DNA of 64,000 nucleotides from the NCBI GenBank assembly GCA_008360975.2, contig CM039187.1, forward strand, positions 12,913,094 through 12,977,093, in the 5' to 3' direction. The notes beneath the pieces were generated by a model. The model saw only the letters and a program-made list of their open reading frames with translations, was not told where the DNA came from and did no database searches. Below are positions 37,901-49,900 of the stretch, in pieces. Within the stretch, counting starts at the first letter, position 1, and each line of letters starts with the position of its first letter. The DNA comes from Lichenostomus cassidix. Taxonomy: Eukaryota > Chordata > Aves > Passeriformes > Meliphagidae. The translations under genes were made by a program, and so were the position numbers.

Positions 37901-40900
37901 ATTCCATCCTGCCCACTGTGCTCCCACCTTCATCTGTCGCTTCTCTCCACCACCTGCCAAGCTGCACAACCCCTACCTGCAGCAACCAGCACCTCCAGAC
38001 CCCACTCAGCCTAGAGAGGCACACAGCAAGTATCCCCGCTCCATGGGACAGTTCAGACCCTGCCCCTCCATACTCACCTTTTCCCAAGGGGTATTGGCTT
38101 GCACTGTAGGCCTGGGAGAGACCCTGACCAGGGGCTTGGACTTACCAAGGGGCCAAAGCACATCCAGTGCAGGGGATTAAGGGACTCTGCACTCACTCCC
38201 TCCTCAGCCTCTTTCATCCCCCATCACACCTCCATCCCAGACTGACCCTGAACTTAGAGAAACAACCCCCCACCCCTTAAACCAGTTCTGGGAGGGCCTC
38301 ACTGCCCTGAGCGAGCTCCTAAGCGGTTCTTGCCGCTGTGCCTCCTGTGGGAGCTGCTCCAGGGAGCTGAAGAGGGATAAAACCAGCCTGTGAGCAGGTA
38401 AAGACAGAAGTCTGTGCAGAGCCCATGGGATTGGACCTCTCCAGGACACGGCTGATCCTGACAGCCAGGGCAGGGGAGAGGTGGAGGCATCCCCTTCCCG
38501 CAGGCAGGGCCAGGGTGGAGAGCAGGCAGCAGCACCGCCGGGGACAAACACACACAAAGGCAAGAAGAAGCACTTGCTTTCACTGAGCGAGGGGATGGAT
38601 TTGGGCCGGCAGCAGGGCAGAAGTTTGAGGAATCGCTGCTTCAGCGCTTTTTTAGTTTGGACTGGCGGGTTGCCTGGAAGAAAGAAGGAGTCACCAAGCA
38701 GAAGAAGAGTTAACAGAGCATCAGCCCCCGGTCCCGACTGGCAGCAGGATTGGGCACCAGGCACGGGGTGAGCTGGGCAGAGGCAGCACATGCAGCGTGA
38801 GGCTGGAGGAGCAGGAAGGCAAAACCCAGCCCAGGCTCTGGTCGGCCTTCCTGCTCCATCCCAGGACAAACCCGGCACTGGAGTACCCGTCCTTGGGAAG
38901 GATGGGGGAAACCCTGCTAGGCTACTCATACCCAGCACCTCTGTACACCCCCATCACGCCTGGGTGCACTGGAGATTCCAACGAGCCCACAGAGGCAGGA
39001 GATAGCAGGGCCAGACTCTGTCCTTTAGCATTGAGGACAAATACCTGCTCCCTGGGGACCCTCCCCGAGGGGCTCTGCAGGGAGGCAGGGTAGGATGAAG
39101 CCCAAGAAACAGCCTGTGGATGAGCCAGGGCATTGCATCCTCCCCAAGCTCAGGCTGGGTTTGATCCTGCTGGCACCCAAGGGCTGAAGGCAAAGCATGC
39201 ACCAGACCCCCATGCAGCCCAGACTGCAGCGTGCACCCCCACCCCAGTGCAGCACTGGGACCCGAGCCCAGGGACCTGCTTTGAGACAGCCAGAAGGGGA
39301 ATGGGGCTCAGGCCTTCGCCTTGGCCAGGCTACAGGGCAGGGTGAGGGATGCCCACACCAGCCTGGCCCATGGCCATCACATCCAAGTTGCCCTGCATTT
39401 ATAATAGGTCACCTCACTGCACTGACCCAACTGCCACCCCCGCCTCTTTCCCCTGTTTGGATCCCAATGGCTTCACTCAGCCCCATCTCTCCCAGCTGGT
39501 GTTGCCCCATGGCTGCAGACCCCCTCCCTCCCTTCCCACAGTGCCTCAAGCCAGCAAACTCAGCTCAGGACTAATGCTGCAGGTAGGGAAAGGAGGAGGA
39601 GGAGGGGATGAAGGCCATGCTGGGCTCCAGCCTCCAAGGGGAGGCAGACAGCAGCATGGGGACAAATGGGACAAAAGGTGCAAAGTCCCCTTGGGGCTCT
39701 GGTTTGTCAATGTGTTTGCTCCAAGCATCCTGGACATCTGCAAGCAGCAGGTCACAACGCCTATGAATCCCAAGGCCTGGTTTTAGGGTTTTTTCTCTAG
39801 GGTTCTAGTGGATAGCTGCCAGAGAAGCCCTTTCTCAGCCTTGTGGGGTTAAGCTGAGCCCCAGATACTGGGGAAATGGTGTTGCATGGTACCCAGCTCC
39901 AGGACTGGAACATGGGTCTGCATCCAGTAGCCACTGCTGGGCAGGTTGGCCCCAAAGTGCCCACAGGCAGAACCTGGGACCCTTTGAGCTCACACCAAGG
40001 CAGCTCCATCATTCGGGGGGATGAAGAATAGCTGCAGGAGGTCATTGTCCCAGCAGATCACACAAAGCCACTCAAAGAGGGCAAACCCTCCCCAGGGATG
40101 TGGCATCCACAGCAGGTTGATAGTGATGTGCAAACCTATAGGGATGAACAAATGCACCCCCTGGCAGGGGTGCATTCGTCAGGGGTGACAGAGGCAAGGG
40201 TGAGGACCAGGATCTTGGCACTGGCAGAATAGCACAATTGGCTCCTGTCTGCTCCAGGGTTTGCAGGCAGGTGAGGAAAGAGAATTTTTCCATCCTAGAA
40301 GTGGGCATCAGTTTTACATAAACCATGATTTTGTCCCAGCTACCCTTCCACAGCCTTATTTTGCAGAGGGAAAGGGATTTGCACCTTTCAGTCTTCCAAG
40401 GATGCTCTGGGGCCAGGTCATTCCGGCAGTGCTGAGCTGTGGGAACAGACCTGGCAGGCAGAAGTATCCCTTTTGCTGAGAGGGAAGGGACAGGGCGGGC
40501 AGAGCAACACCCAATGCCAGGGTGATGGACCCGGGAGGGAGCAGGGCAGGAGGGAAACCACACAGCGAGAGAGATGCAACAGAGAGTAAACTGTGGTTGG
40601 ACTCACAGGGGCAGCAGGTATAGGCACGTGCAGTAGGTCAGGTCAGGTGCAAGTTACACTTTAGTTTGTTATAAAGAAGGAAGAAGAAAAAAATAAAGAA
40701 CATGGGCGTTTTCTCAAGGAGGAAACTGAAGGGGGCCCAATTCCAGGGTCCCCAGGACAGGGGAGGGAGCACATTTAGCACATGCAGCTTAAGAACAGGA
40801 AAGGGGTGACCAGGACTGGGGTTTTGCTGTCCTGGCTTCAGTGAACACGAGGGCTCTGCTGGGTAGGACACACCACCCTCTTTCTGTCCCCAGCATCCAA

Positions 40901-43900
40901 ACCACAAGCAAGTCTGGGAGCAACCCCTTGAAGGGAAACAGCTCTGCCCAAAGATGAGGAGAAGAGCACAGCCATGTGCTGCCACTCTGGACACAAGGGA
41001 CATAGCAGCACGAAGCCCTGTCCCTGCCAGCAACAGCTCCTTTTCCAGATGCCTCTCTGCTCTCCAGCCTTCTGCAAGGGCCATCCAGCAGCTGGCACAG
41101 AACAAAAAGGGCTGGTGGTGTTTTATCTGTGGCAGGAGGTCTGTGTTGGGGTTAAGTGGCTTGTCGCTTCCCATGCATCATTCCACAGCTCGGCAACTTC
41201 AAACACACAAACACACACAAACTGAGACTCCAACCTTGGGCAGCACCAGAAGGGGAAGGGATTTCCCATCCTCAGCTCCACACACTGTTGAAATTAATCC
41301 TGAAGGCTGGCTCCGAATGGACCTTCAGTGGGTAGATCCCTGCCCCCAGCAATGATTGCCACCAGGATGGCTGTGGACCACTTTGTATTGAGCCACCAAC
41401 AGCTGATGTGTCCTTGGAGGCTGGATCCAGCCAATGCCACCATGCCGAGGGTTACCCAGTGCTTGGCTGACACCCCCTTCCCACAGAGGACCCAAGCCTG
41501 AGCTGCTCCATGGTCTCCCCAGAGGAAAAGCAGGAGACAGAATCAGTCTGATGCATAACAATGTCCCTGTCCCCCCCACAGAGCCACAGCCACCAGTGCC
41601 CTCCCAGTGACAGCTAGCTGGAGACAGCAACCCACCCCTTCCATGGCACCCTCCTGCTAGAAAACACCCTACAATGACAAACCAACAGGCAATACCAAAA
41701 CTCACCAATCACTCTCAGTAACTTGTTAATAAATGCATAATCATGATGGGTGCATCCCACCACAAGACCCCCACAGTGTGCCCAGCTCCTGGGCACAGCA
41801 CCGTTCCAGGAGGGGAGCAGAACACCAGCAGCCCACCAGTCACGCAGAACCCACAGCCCCTGCTTGGCCCTCTGGGGCAACACTGGGTCAGTGGGCAGGT
41901 CAGGAGGCACTGGCACCCAAGGCTGATCTGCCCCAGCACCCTGCTCTAGGAGCAGGGCTGGGGTGGCAGAAAGCAGCTGGGCAAGGGAACCCTCTGCTTT
42001 TTCAGATAGCCTGCCTGGGAAACAGGAGGGCAAGATCAGGGGAGCATGGAGAAGAGGCCAACAGTTCTCAGAACACATTCTTTTCAGTAGAACAGCCTCA
42101 ATCCCCCTCCAGAGCATCACCTTTTCCCAAGAGGCCAGAAGCAAGTCCCCAGGCTCACTGCCAGGACATAGCACTGGCTCCATCTGGACAGCAGTGTGGC
42201 TAGCACAGGTTTTTCCCATGAGAAATTTTCTTGTGTTTTATAAATAAAGTTTGGATGTTGTTGGAACAGTGTGGCAGAACTTGGGCAGTGCAGGCCTGGC
42301 CAATCAGGCCTGGGGGAAGGCTTCTGACTGACCAATCTGGGTGACTTTTGAGAACTCTATATATGTGATGAAATCAAAACAATAAAGGTCAGTCCTTCTT
42401 GCCACTGAGAACTGGTGCATTCATTACTCTGCTAGCTGCTCAACAGCGACACAGCAGTGCTGAACCCAGCTGCCCCTGAAACCTGTGGCTGACAATCATC
42501 CCTGTGCAGGGCTCAGCCCCTCAGGGAAGTACCCAGCCTTAGGCAGTGCCACCAATCACAGCTCTCTGGAGTCTGCAATGAAGGTCAGCAGGAGGAAGAA
42601 TGAGTCCCTATAGGCGCCCTGGGGAGGTCAGGATGTGTCCCACCAACAGCAGCTCTGCAAATGACCCTCATCAGACAGCAATGCAGAGCAAAGTGTAGCA
42701 ACGTGCCAGACAGTCATTCATCAGAGGAATGAAATCAGAGCTGGCATCTCCCAGGGCCAAAGAGTCCCTGTCCTGAGGGTGGTACAGAGCTGGCAGCAGC
42801 AAAGCTGCAAAGCAAGCTGCAGTTTGTGGGATAGCAGAGGCTCAGGACCAGGATATTCCCCAGTGCCAGAGGCAGGAGCAGCTGCACAACCCTTGTGCTG
42901 AGAAGACCCCAGAGGGAGAAGGTAGGGCCATGGGCCAGAAGAAGCTGCAGAGCCAAGTGGGGCTCACAGCAGTGCTGTCCCCATTCCCCTGCCCAGCCTG
43001 TGACAGTGCTTCCAGATAGCCTGGCTTTGCCCAAAGGAGGTGTTGCAGAATAATAATTTCTTCAGCCCACACCATGTACAAAATGTTGTGAGCAGGGAAT
43101 GGGACAGGATACACATTTCAAGGGACAGTGGAGCTCAGGAGCTCCTCAAATGGAGCAGACAAAGCTGCAGGAGTGGAACAGCCATATGCATCACTCTGTT
43201 GCAAAACCCCCACACAAGGACACATCCTGCCCCCATCAGCACCTCCATGGCAGGAACACCTCTGGCAGCAGGAACCAGCACATCCAAGGTGCCAGAGTAG
43301 CTACCCAAAAAAATGCCCCAGCAGAGCAGCAGCTCCTCTTGGCTGCAAGCAATGTGTTACACAAGAGAGCTGTTGCTCTGCATACCCATTACCCAGATGC
43401 CATCCCATTCCCTCCCTAGTAAGGCACAGGGACAGAGAGGATGCGTCTCAGCCACACCCCAGCCAGATCCCAGGCAGCTCAGGGACATCCTCCATCAGAA
43501 GGGGGTTGAAAGCACCTCCTGGGCACAGCACCCTCCTCTGCTCCCTTCCCCTCCCTCTGCTTTACTACTAATTGCTCCTCTGATCACTCTTATCCACAAA
43601 TCCTCCCATTCCGAGATCTGGCTACCCTAGGGGGTGTAATCTGCAGTGCCTTCATCTCACAGCATCCCCAGTGCCAGCACGGAGGCAGAGATGAAGGAGG
43701 CAAAGCAGCCCCAAAACACGTTCATTCAAAGTCTGTTGGCAGCCCTTGTCTGAGCTGGGACTATCCATGGCGCAGTCGAGGAAACAAGGCATCAGCAAAG
43801 GAAACAAGGCATCAGCACCCTGAAGCTCCCAAGCTCCCTGCACTCCCACCCTCACCAGGCACAAACAACAGGTCATATATCCAGTGCTCTGACATATTTT

Positions 43901-46900
43901 GGGTCCTCTTCTTTGACCACATCCAGTCCAGTCCTCAGCACCCACATGCCAATCCTGGAAGCTCAACACCCACAGCATCCTCTTCCCTCCCCAGCCCTGG
44001 CACAGCCCAAGAGGGAGGGCAAAGGGGCTCTAGCCTCTTTTCCCAGGTTTCCCCCATAGCCACCAGTTCCTGTAGCAGTGAGAAAGCTTTGCCCTGCATG
44101 GTGCTGCACCCTACATCCATGGCTCTTTTCTCCCAGCTCACACTTGTCTCTTCAGCTCCAGTTACCTGCAGTCCTTTTCCCTATCATCTGACAAAGCCCA
44201 GCCCTCTGCATCCCATTGCCCTCAGACCCCAATAGCCCAGACAATCTCCATCCCCCAGCACCCCCATATCAGTGCAGCCAGTGCCTCCAGACCCAGATAT
44301 CCCCCAGTCTAATCCTCGCAGACACCCTAAATTTCTAGCATCCTGCACCCAACACCACACATTCCAACGTCCACAAATATTCCCACCCAATATCCTAACA
44401 CTCTGAAACACCCCCAGACACCCTCACTTCCCCAGTTCCCTACACCCTAAGGCTGCCAGACACCCTAATTCTCCCCCTCCCCCCAAGAGCCCCAAACCAC
44501 ACTAATCCTTCAAAAACTCCCCCAAGCACCCTGTAGTCCTTGAGATAGGAGGAGCACCTCCACCACAACATCCCCATCGTGTTGTAGCCGCATCCCCATC
44601 CCTGTCCCAGTCCCACCTCCCCTGGTGAGGTCGATGATGCCCAGGGCATGGAGTAGCTTGAGGCTGGAGCAGAGCAGCAGGATGATGCCCACCGTTTGCA
44701 GCCCCTGCAGGTCCCAGGGCGCCTCAGCAATCGCCATCCCCCAGACACACAGCCCCAGCTGGCAGCTGCTCTGGCAGCAACAGATCCAGCAACGCAGGAG
44801 AGGGGAGGGCAGGGGAGGGGAGACCTGCCTTGGCCCTCCCTCTTCCTTCCCTAGCACCCTCTGGGGTCCCTTGGAGCACCCAGGCTGCAGAGGATGAGAG
44901 CCCACATAACTGCCCAAGGGACTTAGGGGTCAGCTCTCCCCCAGGACACCCCTGCACTGCACAGCCTGATGCAGGCACCTGCAAAGGGGTGAAGAACTGG
45001 CACCTGGGGTTGCACAGAGGTGGAGGAGGCTCAGCCACACTGACTTCCATTGGAACAGCAGCCCGTGGGGCCACTGGAACTGAGCAGTCTGCAGGGACCC
45101 TCGAGCTCATCACACACTACTGGGATACTGCTGCCACCAGCCCAAGGACCAGCCCTGCCTAAGATCCCCATGACAAACGACAAAACCTTCCCCCCAGCAG
45201 TGTCCCCACGTTGCATGCACCCACAGCATGGCACAAGTTCTTTGCCTTGGAGCTCAGCCTTATCCACTGATCATCTCCACAGACACCTGCAACCCTTGTC
45301 TCCTCCCTCTTCCCCTGCATCTCTGCACCAGCAAGTCAGTCACAGCCACAGCTGAGGGCTGCCAGCCCTGGGTACCTTGCTTGCTTCTGGAGCGAAATGT
45401 GCTCCACAGGGTGCAAAGATGTCCCACAGGGTGTTGCCTGGAAGGAGGGCAGCATGTCAGGGACAGCCAGGGTGGCTGCTCCCCACAGCCCACCCAAAGT
45501 CCTGCTTTGAGAGCAGCAGGACAGAGACTCCAGCCTGGCAACAGTGGTTATTAGAAAGTCTCTTTTAGACAGCTGTCTATGCATCTCTCACCTAAAAGCT
45601 GCTTCTGATCTGGCCACCTCCTGCACCAGCAGTACAACAAGCCCCAGGGCAGGCATCCATGGGGAATGAGACATTTTCCTGTGTCCCTGGAAGGGGATGC
45701 TGCAGCAAGCAGGGACAGCACATCAGACATCCTGCTACTTGCACTCTGGGAACTGTAGACTCCATACTCCATAGAGCCCAGTTCAGGGCACTTCTATTCC
45801 CACCTGTGCCCAGTCCTGGGGTCTAATCCTGCCCCTCACAGGGGAGAGGTGAAGGAGACCCCATTGAGCTCCCACAGCACCCTGCAGCCCAATACAACCC
45901 TGCATTAAAGAGTCCCAGCCTCTCCCACTAGATTTGAAGGGTTCACCCTCCACCAACAGAGCAGGGCTATAAAGATGGGCTGTTCCAATAGGCTCCTTTG
46001 CTCTCTAGATTTATTGCTTTTTCTCCAGCCTGTGATTTTCTTTCTTCCCTATGGCTGAGGGATCTCCTGCTCCCCTGTCTGTTGGTTCAGAGCCCATCCT
46101 GGGACCAAGTGGGGGCCCTGCTCCATGTCCAGGTGGGTTCCCTTGCTCCCCTCTCCAGGCACATCAGCAACAGTAAGAGCAAATCAGACCAGAGGGAATT
46201 GGGAAAGAAGCAATGTGAAAAGTGATTAACACAAGGCCGGAGGGAGAAGAGATTCAACAAGCTAATTAGGTCTGGCTGGGCTGAGCAGGACGTGTCACCA
46301 CACAGCAGCAGAGGCACAGGGTGCACCACAGGTACTGTGGACCTTGGGGAGTTCAGGGCTGCCGGGAGAGCCAACACACCCTGCACAGCCCTAGAGCCAG
46401 CTGATAAACCTGGGAGCCCTTGGAAAGGCAAGGGTTAAATTCACTGCAGGTAGGGAAATCTCTGGTACAGCCCAGCCCAGGAAACCCCAAACTTCAACCA
46501 GGACTGCCTGCAGCTGTCCTGGGCTAGATTTCGATACTCCAAGATTTACCCCCTGCAGCAAGCTCACCTTGACCTCTGGGGTCTGTCAAACCCACCAGGC
46601 TGGATAATAATTCCCTGAGCCCAGGGACTCAAGCACCACAGCCCAAAGGACCAGTCCCTCCTGCAGCCAAGACAGCACTCCTGCCAAAGAGGTTCCTGGA
46701 AAGCAGGAGGAATCGGGGCTTGGCACAGGACTTTGCTCTCACCAGCACCTTGGGGATTCTCGCTTTCTCCTCTCTCCAGAGGGATCCTCACCCTGAGCCA
46801 GCCATGAGGAGGTGTCCGTACTGCTCACTGCCACCACCCTCCTGCCTGTCACCTTTTGGGGTACCAGTGGCACCCAGGCATGATGCTGCTCCCTCATGTT

Positions 46901-49900
46901 TCTCCCTACTTCTCTGTATCCTGAGCTCTAGGGCAGCAGCAGCAGCTCCCAAGGAAGGCAGAGGCCAGCACACCCCATGTTGGGGGCTCTCCAAGACACC
47001 CCCAATCCTGTCTGCCCCCCCAGTACGTACCCTTCACAGCCGAGTCAGGAACAGCCCTGGGGCAGGCACCAATTATCCTGCCGACAGCAATCTGCAACTT
47101 CATTTAATATTAATCTGTGGCTGGGCGACGCGGGTGGCTCTCCCGCCTTTTCCCTCCTGCCATCCCTCCTCCCAGCCGGGACCGATTGCTCCACACTGAA
47201 TTATTGATGCTGCACTTCAAGAGGCAAAATTGATAGCATTTCTCTCCACCTGCCCCATCCTGAGCGCTTGGCCAAAGCAGGCTCTTGGGAGGGGTCTGAG
47301 AGCCCCCTGCATGGGTCTGCCAGGAGATGTTCAGGGCTGGGGACAGGCACGATGGCACCGGGCAGAGGTGGGGTGACACAGTCCATCATTGATTATCCAG
47401 CTGGTAAACGTCAGTTCCAGCATTGATCACCCTGAAGATCCTGGAGCACAGTGCACTCATGGGAGATGCTCCACTGCTACTGACGGACAGTGGTTGTACC
47501 CATGCCACTAAGGCTGTGACAGGGTCCAAGGGGGCACAGTGCCAAGCAGACATGACAAGGGGTTGCAGACAGTCAGCACTTCTGTCCAAGCTCTTTCTCA
47601 GGGAAGTGCCAGCTCCAAATGATGGATGGGGTGCTTGAGGCCTCATCCAGCTGAGTTTGGGAACCCATCAAGCCTGGAACTCCCCCAGGGTCTTGCTGCA
47701 AGATGCTCCCACTGAACCCTTCCCCAGGCTTAGAGGGATTGGCTTAGTCCCCTCTGGAGCTGCTCCATTCCCAGCCTATCACTGTGGTGGCACAACACTT
47801 CCCAGCACAATCTATGCACAGGACACAACTAGCACAGCCTGGGCAGAGAAACAATTGCAGGCAGGGGACCAGCAGGGATGAGGCAGGGAGAGCATGGGCC
47901 AGCAGCCAGAGCAGGGGAAGCATGGCCGGCAGCATCGATGGCTTTGGAGCAGGTGGCAGAGCCCTGTGTCCATTAGCAGAACTGAGCCATTAGTGTTTAG
48001 TTTCAGGCTCTTTGCGGTCTCTGGGCTGTGACTGTTGACCGAGCCACAGCTTGTAAACAACCCCTGGAGGGGACACAGCATTTTCCAGCCCCAGAAAACT
48101 GCCTGGGACCTTCCCTGGAGAGCAAAATCCTACCTGCTGCCTCTCAAGTCAAGGCGGGAAGTGACCTATGCAACAGCATCTCTCCCCCATCCCAAACCAC
48201 TGCCATTCACACACAGGACTCCTCATACAGTGCCCAGGGCTCAGCTTAATCTCAGCCAATTTCTGCCCCTTGAGCAACATGTTTCCCTGTTCTCTGGGCA
48301 CCTTCAGGCAATGGGAGCAATTGCTGGCAACCCAAGGCACCTGGATCTCATTCCCACGCTCATGGCTGGGGCACATCTCCAGACAAGCCAGAGGGAACTG
48401 TAGCTCCTCACCATGGGAGTGTGGGTGAAGGGGGACAGGCATGAGCCTGTTCCTTCTGGAGGGGTGACAGATGGGGACACAAGACACCCCATCTCCAATG
48501 TCCTGCTCTGGCCCATGCTAGGGAAAAGTCAGTAGCAGGTGAAGTGTGCAACTGGAATGTGCCCCGAGTGTGCCCCAGGAAACAGAGGAGCCACACAAGG
48601 AGTGGCCCCTGCCTTGTCCTGAGCCCCTCAGCAGGGTTGCTGCAGGGCTGGGGGCTCTCTGTCTCCACTCTTTCCACCACACCAGGGAGCTGCAGAACAG
48701 CTTCAATCAATGCCACCGATTTTGGTCCAAAGCTTCAGGAAGCTACACAGGAAAGGGGGAAAGCAGGGTCTGGGAGTGGCACCCCCAAATCACCAGCAGA
48801 ACTGGGGAGGGGGGTCACCCTAGGCACAGTCAGCATGCCCTTCCCCGGTGCTCAAAAGGCAGGTGTCTGTCTGTCATTTAGGTCAGCTCCTGCCTCAGTT
48901 TCCTTCCTGGTATGATCCACCTAGGAGTGCTGCTGCTGGAGCACAGGCACTTAACAGTTAAGCAGTAATGAAAACTTCCACACATCTTTCCTGTCCTGTG
49001 ATCAGTTTCACAGGATCAGAGGGAGAGATACCCCAGATCTGCCCCCTCCCTCCCTATCTCCAGGCACAGCCAACCTGTAGGTGCATCCTCGGGATGCTGC
49101 CTGCTCCACTGCTTTTGGAGGGGAGCATTCACCACTACACCCAGCCCGTGTGGGAGCCAGTGCTGGAGAACCTGAGTAGAGTATCCCAGGGCACCAGTGG
49201 ACCAGAGAAACTGTCTGTCTCCTCCTCATCCTGTGCCTGCCCTGATGCCAGAGGCCAGGCAGGCTGTGGCATCCTTCAGGGAGGTGTGTGCAGGCATGGA
49301 GCTGGGTAGGGCTCAGGGGGACCTTCACAAAATCATCACCCTGGGAGTCCAGGGAACACCCAGCCAAACAGTCCTGACCTCCCTCCCACCATGCACAGAG
49401 CAGAGTCCCCCGAGCAGATCCAGACTATGCCAAGTGTGTCCCATGCACACCACTCATCACCTCGCACAGCCCATCCATAGCTGGACAGCTCCATCTGTGT
49501 CCCCCCACCCTGCCCAAGGGCCACAGAGGGCAGAACACAGAGGGGAGAACCAGGAGCAGGGAGCCCACCAGGCACCCATCCTGCCTGAGCCTGGCTGCTC
49601 TGCAGACTGGTCCTGAATCAACACCTCACGTGCAGGGTGAGGTGACCATAGTCTCTAGTAACACCTTGCTCCTGTAGAGGTGCTGGAAAACACCCTAGTG
49701 CCCACATATACACTCACACACAGTCCCAGCCCACAGCACCCCAGCACACATCAAAGTCACCACCATACAGCAGACACCCTGCCAGTCCTGTCCCCTCCCC
49801 ACATCCCCAGCCACTGGGACAGGGAGGACACTTCGCTCCTTGCATCCTATGCCCCTACAAGCAGCTGACAGACACCATATCCCAGGACTCTGTCATGGAT

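Noticed and set aside
45380..45460. Minus-strand acceptor/donor-bounded stretch ([11 protein letters not shown]...)
   Set aside because: Enters in phase 1 but leaves in phase 0, so it cannot join the KCNIP2 common exons.
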